A program made the translations under genes and the position numbers. 64,000 nt of DNA from positions 372,001-436,000 of the forward strand of contig NZ_WIND01000002.1 of the NCBI RefSeq assembly GCF_009697225.1. The letters are read 5' to 3'. Shown in pieces: positions 18,323-25,679 of this stretch; within the stretch, counting starts at the first letter, position 1; each line of letters opens with the position of its first letter. Below the pieces are notes generated by a model. The model made no database searches and was not told the origin of the DNA. It saw nothing but the letters and a program-made list of their open reading frames with translations. The DNA comes from Halovulum marinum (GTDB lineage: Bacteria > Pseudomonadota > Alphaproteobacteria > Rhodobacterales > Rhodobacteraceae).

Positions 18323-19094
18323 GCCGCTGGCCCCGGCGCTGGTCTCGGCGCTGGTTTCGGCGCTGGACCAGCCGGGGCTCTGGTGGCTGGCACTGACGAT
18401 CTTCGTCGCCGGCGTGGTGCGCGGCTTCACCGGCTTCGGCACGGCGCTGATCTATTTGCCGATTGCGGGCATCTTCCTGCCGCCGGCCGCCGCGATCCTG
18501 TCGCTGGTGGTGCTGGGGCTGGGCAGCGCCATCGTGCTGATCCCCAAGGCCTGGCCGCAGGCCGAGCGCGGCGACGTCGCGGTGCTGACGCTGGGCGCGG
18601 TCGCGGCGATGCCGCTTGGGGTGGCGCTGCTGGTGCTGCTGGACGATGCGACGGTGCGCTGGACGATTGCCGCGGTCGCCGCCGTGACGCTGGCGCTGCT
18701 GCTGTCCGGGCGGCGCTATCGCGGCCGCATCGGCCGCGCCGGGCAAGCGGCGGTCGGCGCGATGTCGGGCCTGGTCGGCGGCGCCACCGGGCTGACCGGG
18801 CCGGTCACGATCCTGTTCTACCTCGGCTCCGCGGATCGTCGCGCGGCCACGGTGCGGGCCAACACGATCCTGTTCCTGGCGCTGATGGACATCGCGCTGA
18901 TCGCCAACATCCTGCTTGCCGGTCTGGGGGGCGCGCAGCCGATCTGGCTTGGCCTGGTCCTGATGCCGGCCTACATGTGCGGGGCACAGGCCGGCCAGAT
19001 GCTGTTCAGGCCCGGGCGCGAGCGCGTCTATCGCGCCGCCGCCTGCGCGGTGATCGCGCTGGCGATCGCGACCGGGCTGCCGGTGTTCGACTGA
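18315..19094 (+). CDS. TauE/SafE-family (DUF81) membrane permease
   Basis: 259-aa hydrophobic protein with about seven to eight helices and the family feature of two repeated halves: GFTGFGTALIYLPIAG near 38-53 and GLVGGATGLTGPVTILFYLG near 150-170. Members export sulfite, sulfoacetate or related organic anions, but the substrate here is unknown. The gene starts inside secF (8-bp overlap), tying its expression to the secDF operon. Confidence 0.82.
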   Translation: MPEPLAPALVSALVSALDQPGLWWLALTIFVAGVVRGFTGFGTALIYLPIAGIFLPPAAAILSLVVLGLGSAIVLIPKAWPQAERGDVAVLTLGAVAAMPLGVALLVLLDDATVRWTIAAVAAVTLALLLSGRRYRGRIGRAGQAAVGAMSGLVGGATGLTGPVTILFYLGSADRRAATVRANTILFLALMDIALIANILLAGLGGAQPIWLGLVLMPAYMCGAQAGQMLFRPGRERVYRAAACAVIALAIATGLPVFD

Positions 19095-19106
19095 AGGGAG
19101 GCGCGC

Positions 19107-19475
19107 ATGCAGGTCAACGAGACGGGATTCGGCGGGCGCACGCCCGTCGACGGCTACGGTCCCGGCGTGTTCCGCGTCGCCGGCGGGCTGCGCGAGGGGC
19201 CGCTGGCGCTGCTGCCGGACGGCCCGGTGGACTGGCCCGGCCTGCCCGAGGTGAAGGCGTTCCTGGACCGGGCCGAGCAGATCGACGTGCTGCTGGTCGG
19301 CATGGGCGACGAGATCGCGCCGCTGGCGCCGGTCACCCGCTCCGCGCTCGAGGAGGCGGGAATCGGCGTCGAGGTGATGGGCACCGGCCCGGCCTGCCGC
19401 ACCTACAACGTGCTGCTGTCTGAGGGCCGGCGCGTGGCGCTGGCGGCGATGCCGGTGACCCGCACCGGCGGCTGA
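19107..19475 (+). CDS. Mth938-like domain protein (DUF498, NDUFAF3-like)
   Basis: 122-aa soluble protein. The segment DVLLVGMGDEIAPLAPVTRSALEEAGIGVEVMGTGPACRTYNVLLSEGR fits the Mth938 fold, which includes the mitochondrial complex I assembly factor NDUFAF3. Genes of this type often follow secF in alphaproteobacteria. Function in bacteria is not settled. 12 bp after the TauE-like gene, with a GGGAGG ribosome-binding site. Confidence 0.8.
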   Translation: MQVNETGFGGRTPVDGYGPGVFRVAGGLREGPLALLPDGPVDWPGLPEVKAFLDRAEQIDVLLVGMGDEIAPLAPVTRSALEEAGIGVEVMGTGPACRTYNVLLSEGRRVALAAMPVTRTGG

Positions 19476-19508
19476 GAAAATCCTTTTCTTTCCGATGCCC
19501 GGCGGAAC

Positions 19509-19537
19509 TTGGCGCGGGTGCGGCGGTTGGCTATATG
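19509..19537 (+). promoter_or_regulatory. Candidate sigma-70 promoter of sodB
   Basis: TTGGCG (19509-19514) and TATATG (19532-19537) are separated by 17 bp, 64 bp before the sodB ATG. A separate promoter fits sodB having its own terminator downstream. Confidence 0.55.
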
Positions 19538-19600
19538 AACGGCAGGGCCCGTCCGGAGTCTCCGGCCGCCTGGCCCCTGAAAGACAGAGAGGAATTCATC

Positions 19601-20209
19601 ATGGCTTTCGAACTTCCCGACCTTCCCTATGCCCATGACGCCCTCGCCGACGCGGGCATGTCGAAGGAGACGCTGGAGTTTCACCACGACATTCACCACA
19701 AGGCCTATGTCGACAACGGCAACAAGCTGATCTCGGGCACCGAGTGGGAGGGCAAGTCGGTCGAGGAGGTCGTGAAGGGCACCTACCAGGCCGGCGCCGT
19801 GGCCCAGTCCGGCATCTTCAACAACGCCTCGCAGCACTGGAACCACACCCAGTTCTGGGAGATGATGGCGCCGGGCAGGAAGGCCCTGCCGTCAGAGCTG
19901 GAAAGCCGCCTGAAGGACGCCTTCGGCTCGGTCGACAAGTTCAAGGAAGAGTTCTCGGCCGCGGGCGCCGGCCAGTTCGGCTCGGGCTGGGCCTGGCTGG
20001 TGGTCGATACCGACGGCAGCCTGAAGGTCACCAAGACCGAGAACGGCGTGAACCCGCTGTGCTTCGGCCAGACCGCGCTGCTGGGCTGCGACGTGTGGGA
20101 GCATTCCTACTACATCGACTTCCGCAACAAGCGCCCGGCCTATCTGACCAACTTCCTCGACAACCTGGTGAACTGGGAAAACGTCGCCGCGCGCCTTGCC
20201 GCCGCCTGA
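19601..20209 (+). CDS. sodB: Superoxide dismutase, Fe/Mn family
   Basis: 202-aa cytoplasmic enzyme converting superoxide to peroxide and oxygen. Metal ligands are placed as His28 (FHHDIHHKAYV), His in QHWNHTQFW, and Asp/His in LGCDVWEHSYYIDF. The pattern FNNASQHWNHTQFW and GAGQFGSGWAWLV favour the iron form (SodB), though family metal use can be cambialistic. ATG 19601 has an AGAGAGGA ribosome-binding site. Monocistronic by promoter and terminator. Confidence 0.95.
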   Translation: MAFELPDLPYAHDALADAGMSKETLEFHHDIHHKAYVDNGNKLISGTEWEGKSVEEVVKGTYQAGAVAQSGIFNNASQHWNHTQFWEMMAPGRKALPSELESRLKDAFGSVDKFKEEFSAAGAGQFGSGWAWLVVDTDGSLKVTKTENGVNPLCFGQTALLGCDVWEHSYYIDFRNKRPAYLTNFLDNLVNWENVAARLAAA

Positions 20210-20228
20210 CGACGCCAGACCGGTCGCA

Positions 20229-20262
20229 ACGGCCCCCGAGGCACCCGCCCCGGGGGCCGTTT
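20229..20262 (+). terminator. Rho-independent terminator after sodB
   Basis: A perfect 10-bp stem, ACGGCCCCCG (20229-20238) with CGGGGGCCGT (20251-20260), 12-nt loop, then TT. It begins 20 bp after the sodB stop and ends just before the chosen rarD start. Confidence 0.75.
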
Positions 20263-20264
20263 CC

Positions 20265-21158
20265 GTGCGGGGGGAGAACCTGCGCGGCGTCGCCGCCATC
20301 GTCTCGGCCTGCACGATCTGGGGTCTGTCCGGGCTCTACTTCGGCCGGATCCGGCAGGTGCCCGCGGTCGAGGTGCTGGCGCACCGCGTGGTCTGGAGCC
20401 TGCTCTTCTTCCTGATCCTGTTCGCGATCCAGGGCCGGCTGCGGCCGCTGCTGGCGCTGGTCGGCCGCGGCGGCGCGCCGCGGCGCATCGCGCTGGCGTC
20501 GCTGGCGATCTCGAGCAACTGGCTGGGCTATGTCTGGGCGGTGCAGAACGGCCACGCCACCGAGGCCAGCCTGGGCTACTACATCTTCCCGCTGGTCGCC
20601 GTCGTGCTGGGCTACATCGCCTTCGGCGAGCGGTTCAGCCGCCTGCAGATGCTGGCGATCGCGCTGGCGCTGAGCGCGGTCGCGGTGCTGACGGTCTGGC
20701 TGGGCCAGCCGCCGTGGATCTCGCTGTTCCTGGCCGGCACCTTCGGCATCTACGGGCTGATCAAGAAGGGCATGGCCGCCGGTCCGGTGCTGTCGGTCGG
20801 GGCCGAGACGCTGCTGCTGGCGCCGCTGGCGCTGGGCTGGCTGCTCTGGCTGCACGTGAACGGCGGCGGCGCCTTCCGCGACAGCGCCGGCGCGGTCGGC
20901 TACCTGATGCTCTCGGCGGGGTTCACCGGCGTGCCGCTGGTGCTGTTCTCCTACGCCTCGCGGCGGCTGCGCTATGCCACGCTGGGGCTGGTGCAGTACC
21001 TGAACCCGACGTTGCAGTTCACCGTGGCGATGCTGTATTTCGCCGAGCCGTTCGGCCGCGCGCACGCGGTCGCCTTTCCGCTGATCTGGGCCGGGGTGGC
21101 GCTGTACTGCCTGGACCTGTGGCGTCAGGAGAGGCTGCGCAGCGCCGCGCGCAGCTGA
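20265..21158 (+). CDS. rarD: EamA family transporter RarD
   Basis: 297-aa inner-membrane protein with ten predicted helices in two EamA repeats. The conserved GYYIFPLVAVVLGYIAFGERFS and QYLNPTLQFTVAMLYF regions match RarD. The frame is open back to TTG 20196 inside sodB, but that start would put the sodB terminator inside the coding region, so I use GTG 20265 (VRGENLRGVAA), which gives the usual length. Substrate unknown. The 3' end overlaps the convergent LOG gene by 34 bp. Confidence 0.85.
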   Translation: MRGENLRGVAAIVSACTIWGLSGLYFGRIRQVPAVEVLAHRVVWSLLFFLILFAIQGRLRPLLALVGRGGAPRRIALASLAISSNWLGYVWAVQNGHATEASLGYYIFPLVAVVLGYIAFGERFSRLQMLAIALALSAVAVLTVWLGQPPWISLFLAGTFGIYGLIKKGMAAGPVLSVGAETLLLAPLALGWLLWLHVNGGGAFRDSAGAVGYLMLSAGFTGVPLVLFSYASRRLRYATLGLVQYLNPTLQFTVAMLYFAEPFGRAHAVAFPLIWAGVALYCLDLWRQERLRSAARS

Positions 21159-21682
21159 TCGGGGCTGTCGACCACGCGCAGGAACTCGAGGAACGAGCGG
21201 TCGGCGAAGCCGCGGTCCACCAGGTGCGCGATCATGGTGATCAGCGGTCCCCAGTAGCCGGCGGTGTTGAGCAGGAACAGCGGCTTCTCGTGCAGGCCCA
21301 GCTGGCGCCAGGTCAGCACCTCGAACAGCTCGTCCAGCGTGCCCGCGCCGCCGGGCAGCGCGACCACCGCATCGGCGTTCATGAACATCACCTTCTTGCG
21401 CTCGTGCATGGTCTCGGTGACGATCAGCGTGGTCAGGTCGGCCTTGCCGGCCTCGCGCGCCATCAGGTGCGCCGGGATCACCCCCAGAGTCTCGGCGCCG
21501 CCGGCCTGCGCGGTGCGCGCGACGCGCCCCATCAGCCCGACGTCGCCGGCGCCGTAGACCAGCCGGAAGCCGTTCTCGGCCAGCAGCGCGCCCACCGCCT
21601 CGGCGGCCGCGGCGAAGGCCGGATCGCTGCCGTCGCGCGAGCCGCAGTAGACGCAGACCGACAGACGCGGCTGCTGGGACAT
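21125..21682 (-). CDS. LOG family (TIGR00730) nucleoside 5'-monophosphate phosphoribohydrolase
   Basis: 185-aa Rossmann-like protein. The N-terminal VCVYCGSRDGSDP and the hallmark PGGAGTLDELFEVLTW (PGGxGTxxE) define the Lonely Guy/lysine-decarboxylase-like family. Such enzymes release bases from nucleoside 5'-monophosphates, including cytokinin ribotides. Old annotations as lysine decarboxylase are wrong. ATG 21682 is clear. Confidence 0.9.
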   Translation of the reverse strand: MSQQPRLSVCVYCGSRDGSDPAFAAAAEAVGALLAENGFRLVYGAGDVGLMGRVARTAQAGGAETLGVIPAHLMAREAGKADLTTLIVTETMHERKKVMFMNADAVVALPGGAGTLDELFEVLTWRQLGLHEKPLFLLNTAGYWGPLITMIAHLVDRGFADRSFLEFLRVVDSPDQLRAALRSLS

Positions 21683-21810
21683 GCGGCGCGGGCTCCTGAC
21701 TTGTAAGTTTCCTGCAATTGCCGCATTTTGGCGTCCAACCGGGTGAAAAGCGACCGATTTCGCGGGGGCCGTTGCAATCGGTCGCGGACCCGGCGGAAGA
21801 CGAGGGCGCG

Positions 21811-23739
21811 ATGTCGCAACAAGGCGAGACTGCAATGGCGACCGGGCGGCCGGACCGATGGGCCCGCGCCGCGGTTCCGCTGCTGTTGCTGGCGGCCTTC
21901 GGCGGGGCGGCGTGGCTGCTGCAGCCGGACGCCGGACCGGAGGCGCCGCAGACCGCAGAGGCGCCGGTGGCGCACGATCCGATGGCGCCGCCGGTGGAGG
22001 CGCTGGCCGCGCCGGTGGTGGACGCCGCACCCGCCGGAACCGCGGCGGACCCGGCAGCTGCGGACGTCGACGGCGCACGCACCGCGGATGCGCCCGCCGC
22101 ATCGCCGGCCGCGCCGGCGAGCCCGGCCGCGGCCGATCCGGCCATGATCGAGAGCGAAACCGCCAGCATCGCGCCGCCCGCGAACCAGCCGCGCGCGAAC
22201 CAGCCGCCTGCGCCGGACGCCGCCGAAGCGCCGGCCGCGAGGATTGTGGCGGCGTCGGAAGCGCCCGCCGCATCGCCGGTGGCCGCAGTACCGGCGGCGC
22301 CGGAGCCGATCCAGAAGCCGGTTCCGGAACCGACCCCCCCGGACCCGGCGTCGGCGGCGACCGCCAGTCCGCCCGCCGCCGCGCCCGCCCGGAACGTCGC
22401 CGCCGCGCCGGTGCCGGCGGTGCCGGCGCAGGACGAGGCGGCGACGGCGGAAGCGGCCGCGATGCCTTCCGGCGCCGCGCCGGCGGCAGAGACGGGCGCC
22501 GCGCCGGCGGCAGAGTCGGGTGCCGTGCCGGCGGCAGAGACGGGTGCCGTGCCGGCGGCAGAGACGGGCGCCGCGCCGGCGGCGACGGCGGCCGTAGCCG
22601 TGCCGGCGGCGCAGGACAGCCGGCCCGCCTCTGCGGTGGCGGCGGTGCCCGCGGACGATCCTGCCGCCGCCGCGCCGGTCGCGGCGCAGCCCGGTGCCGC
22701 CGGCGACGCGGCGGACATGCCGGAAGATGCGCCCGTGGTCGCGGCGGACAGGGCCGAAGATGCGACCGTGGTCGCGCCGGCGCCATCCGCCAGCGCCACC
22801 GCGCCGCAGGGCGCGGCCGGTCCCGAGCCGTCTGCGGGCGACGAGGTGACGCTGAGCGCGAGCCTGGACCCGCGCCCCGAGACCGATCCCGCCCGACCCA
22901 GCCTTCCGCCCGAGAAGGTCAGCGCGGCGCCGCCGGCCCCGAGCTTCGATCTGATCCGCATCGACGCCGGCGGTGGCGGCGTGGTCGCCGGCCGGGCGCA
23001 GCCGGGCGCCGTGGTGCAGGTGATGGCGGGCGATCTGACACTGGCCACGGTCGAGGCCTCGGCCCGCGGCGAGTTCGTGGCCTTCGTGCAGACCCCGGAC
23101 AGCGACGAGGGCCAGGTGCTGTCGCTGATCGCGCGGACCGGGCAGGCGGCCGCCGAGGGCACCGAGGACGTGCTGGTGCTGCCGTCCGCCGCGCCGGACG
23201 CCGATCCGGCGCCGCCCACGGTGGTGCGCGCCGGCGAGGAGGCGGTGCGCGTCGTGCAGCCCTCGGCGCTGGGCAAGGTCGACGGCGTGACCCTGGACGC
23301 GATCAGCTATGACGAGGCCGGCGAGGTGCGCCTGTCGGGCCGCGCCCCCGGCGCGCAGCCGATCCGGATCTACCTGGACGGCGCCGCGGTCGGCACCGCG
23401 CGGTCCTCGGACGCCGGCGTCTGGGACGCGCGCGTCGAGGGGATCGACGCCGGCCGCTATGTGCTGCGGGTGGATGCGCTGACGGCCGACGGCGGCGTGG
23501 CGAGCCGCGCCGAAAGCCCGTTCCAGCGCGTCTATCCCAGCGCCCAGCAACGCGCGAACCCCGGCCAGGTCACGGTGCAGCCGGGCAACAACCTGTGGCT
23601 GCTGGCGCGGGCACGCTACGGTCAGGGCATCCTCTACACGCAGATCTTCGCCGCCAACCGCGACGCGATCCGCGATCCCGACCTGATCTATCCGGGGCAG
23701 ATCTTCGCGCTGCCGGACGAGAGCGAATTCGCCCGCTGA
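21811..23739 (+). CDS. Ala/Pro-rich envelope protein with C-terminal LysM domain
   Basis: 642-aa protein with an N-terminal membrane anchor (about 18-34), a low-complexity Ala/Pro/Glu region of about 300 residues, Ig-like modules (about 375-455 and 500-575), and a C-terminal LysM (VQPGNNLWLLARARYG...LIYPGQIFALP). It is probably anchored in the inner membrane and spans the periplasm to peptidoglycan. Start is ATG 21811 or ATG 21835, the latter with the better ribosome-binding site (AAGGCGAGA). The linker contains a tandem DNA repeat at 22474. Confidence 0.8.
   Translation: MSQQGETAMATGRPDRWARAAVPLLLLAAFGGAAWLLQPDAGPEAPQTAEAPVAHDPMAPPVEALAAPVVDAAPAGTAADPAAADVDGARTADAPAASPAAPASPAAADPAMIESETASIAPPANQPRANQPPAPDAAEAPAARIVAASEAPAASPVAAVPAAPEPIQKPVPEPTPPDPASAATASPPAAAPARNVAAAPVPAVPAQDEAATAEAAAMPSGAAPAAETGAAPAAESGAVPAAETGAVPAAETGAAPAATAAVAVPAAQDSRPASAVAAVPADDPAAAAPVAAQPGAAGDAADMPEDAPVVAADRAEDATVVAPAPSASATAPQGAAGPEPSAGDEVTLSASLDPRPETDPARPSLPPEKVSAAPPAPSFDLIRIDAGGGGVVAGRAQPGAVVQVMAGDLTLATVEASARGEFVAFVQTPDSDEGQVLSLIARTGQAAAEGTEDVLVLPSAAPDADPAPPTVVRAGEEAVRVVQPSALGKVDGVTLDAISYDEAGEVRLSGRAPGAQPIRIYLDGAAVGTARSSDAGVWDARVEGIDAGRYVLRVDALTADGGVASRAESPFQRVYPSAQQRANPGQVTVQPGNNLWLLARARYGQGILYTQIFAANRDAIRDPDLIYPGQIFALPDESEFAR
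22474..22585 (+). repeat. 24-bp tandem repeat, about 4.6 copies, within the LysM protein gene
   Basis: Unit GCCGCGCCGGCGGCAGAGAC plus four more bases; full copies begin at 22474, 22498, 22522 and 22546, and a partial copy at 22570. It encodes the octapeptide AAPAAETG with A/V and T/S variants. Unit length is a multiple of three, so copy-number change would keep the frame and lengthen or shorten the linker. Confidence 0.9.
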
Positions 23740-23776
23740 GCTTGGCGCGGCGAAAACGGGACCTTATCTGCAGCCA

Positions 23777-25663
23777 ATGCGCCGAACATCCACTCGCCCC
23801 CTGCCAACCGACCCGGACACCGTCGAGCGCCGCTCGGCGCTGCGCACGATCCGCCGGGTGCTGCCCTATCTCTGGCCCGAGGGGCAGACCTGGGTAAAGG
23901 TGCGGGTGGTGCTGGCGATGGCGGCACTGGTGCTGGCCAAGGTCGCCACCGTCGCCGTGCCGGCCTTCTTCGGCTGGGCGGTGGACGCGCTGGCGCCCAA
24001 GGCCGGCGCCGAAAGCCCGGCCTATCTGCTGATCGGCTCGGCGGTCGGGCTGGTGGTGGCCTATGGCGCGGTGCGGGTGGCGGGCGTCGGCTTCAACCAG
24101 TTGCGCGACGCGATCTTCGCCCGCGTCGGACAGCGCGCGCTGCGCCGGCTGGCGCTGGAGACGTTCCGCCACATCCACGCGCTCAGCCTGCGCTATCACC
24201 TGACGCGCAAGACCGGCGGGCTGAGCCGGATCATCGAGCGCGGGGTCAAGGGCGTCGAGTTCCTGCTGCGCTTCCTGCTGTTCTCGATCGGTCCGCTGGC
24301 GCTGGAGCTGGCGATGGTCTGCGTGATCTTCGCGCTGGCGTTCGGCGGCGGCTACCTGGCGGTGGTGGCCGCGACCATCGTCGCCTATGTCGCCTTCACC
24401 TTCCGCGTCACCGAGTGGCGGGTGAAGGTGCGCCGGAAGATGAACGAGGAGGACACCACCGCCAACCAGCGGGCCATCGACAGCCTGCTGAACTTCGAGA
24501 CGGTGAAGTATTTCGGCGCCGAGCGGCGCGAGGCCGAGCGCTACGACAGCGCGATGCAGGGCTACGAGCGGGCGGCGGTCACCACCTCGCTGTCGCTGGC
24601 GGGGCTGAACTTCGGACAGTCGTTCATCATCACCGTCGGCCTGGTCGGGGTGATGGTGATGGGCGCGCTGGCGGTGCAGGACGGCACCTTCACCGTCGGC
24701 CAGTTCACCATGATCAACGCCTACATGGTGCAGATCACCTTGCCGCTGAACTTTCTCGGCACGGTCTACCGCGAGATCCGCCAGGCGCTGGTCGACATGG
24801 GCGAGATGTTCGACCTGCTGGAGGTGCCGCCCGAGGTCGCCGACAAGCCCGGCGCGACGCCGCTGCAGGTGAACGGCGGGCGCATCGCCTTCGACGAGGT
24901 GAAGTTCGCCTATGACCCGGACCGGCCGATCCTGAAGGGCATCAGCTTCGCGGTCGAGGCCGGGCAGACCGTCGCCGTTGTCGGCCCCTCGGGGTCGGGC
25001 AAGTCCACCATCGGCCGGCTGCTGTTCCGGTTCTACGACGTCGCCGCCGGGCGGCTGAGCATCGACGGCCAGGATGTGCGCGACGTCACCCAGGAAAGCC
25101 TGCGGGCGCAGATCGGCGTGGTGCCGCAGGACACGGTGCTGTTCAACGACTCGATCGGCTACAACATCGCCTACGGCCGCCCCGACGCCACCCGCGAGCA
25201 GGTCGAGGCGGTCGCCCGCTCGGCGCAGATCCACGACTTCATCCAGTCGCTGCCGCAGGGCTACGACACCCAGGTCGGCGAGCGCGGGCTGAAGCTGTCG
25301 GGCGGCGAGAAGCAGCGCGTGGGCATCGCCCGGACGCTGCTGAAGAACCCGCCGATCCTGCTGCTGGACGAGGCCACCTCGGCGCTGGACAGCGAGACCG
25401 AGCAGGGGATCCTGGACGCGCTGCGGGCGATGGGGCAGGGCCGCAGCGTGATCACCATCGCGCACCGCCTGTCGACGGTGGTGCACGCCGACCAGATCGT
25501 CGTGCTGGAGGCCGGCGAGGTGGTCGAGCGCGGCACCCACGACGCGCTGCTGGCCGCCGGCGGGCGCTATGCCGGCATGTGGGCCCGCCAGCAGAGCGAG
25601 CAGGCCGAGGACGGCGCGGACACGGCCGGGGACGACGCGGGGGCCGCGGCGCGGATCGCCTGA
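23777..25663 (+). CDS. Atm1-type ABC exporter (fused permease and ATPase)
   Basis: 628-aa half-transporter: six-helix exporter domain (about 40-330) then an ATPase with Walker A GPSGSGKST (about 405), signature LSGGEKQRV and Walker B ILLLDEATSALDSE. LTRKTGGLSRIIERG and NFETVKYFGAE are characteristic of the Atm1/HMT1 group, which moves glutathione-linked sulfur or metal compounds. It acts as a homodimer in the inner membrane. The last residues are Asp/Gly/Ala-rich. Convergent with the RND gene, 16 bp away. Confidence 0.92.
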   Translation: MRRTSTRPLPTDPDTVERRSALRTIRRVLPYLWPEGQTWVKVRVVLAMAALVLAKVATVAVPAFFGWAVDALAPKAGAESPAYLLIGSAVGLVVAYGAVRVAGVGFNQLRDAIFARVGQRALRRLALETFRHIHALSLRYHLTRKTGGLSRIIERGVKGVEFLLRFLLFSIGPLALELAMVCVIFALAFGGGYLAVVAATIVAYVAFTFRVTEWRVKVRRKMNEEDTTANQRAIDSLLNFETVKYFGAERREAERYDSAMQGYERAAVTTSLSLAGLNFGQSFIITVGLVGVMVMGALAVQDGTFTVGQFTMINAYMVQITLPLNFLGTVYREIRQALVDMGEMFDLLEVPPEVADKPGATPLQVNGGRIAFDEVKFAYDPDRPILKGISFAVEAGQTVAVVGPSGSGKSTIGRLLFRFYDVAAGRLSIDGQDVRDVTQESLRAQIGVVPQDTVLFNDSIGYNIAYGRPDATREQVEAVARSAQIHDFIQSLPQGYDTQVGERGLKLSGGEKQRVGIARTLLKNPPILLLDEATSALDSETEQGILDALRAMGQGRSVITIAHRLSTVVHADQIVVLEAGEVVERGTHDALLAAGGRYAGMWARQQSEQAEDGADTAGDDAGAAARIA

Positions 25664-25679
25664 ACCGGATGGCGGGCCG

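Noticed and set aside
21125-21682. Lysine decarboxylase
   Set aside because: The PGGxGTxxE motif defines LOG phosphoribohydrolases; there is no PLP-dependent decarboxylase domain.
22474-22585. CRISPR array
   Set aside because: The 24-bp units are directly adjacent with no spacers and are translated in frame as an Ala/Pro linker.
20028-23276. 1082-codon open frame opposite sodB, rarD and the LysM gene
   Set aside because: It arises from GC-rich composition and the Ala/Pro repeats on the other strand; real genes with recognised domains occupy the region.
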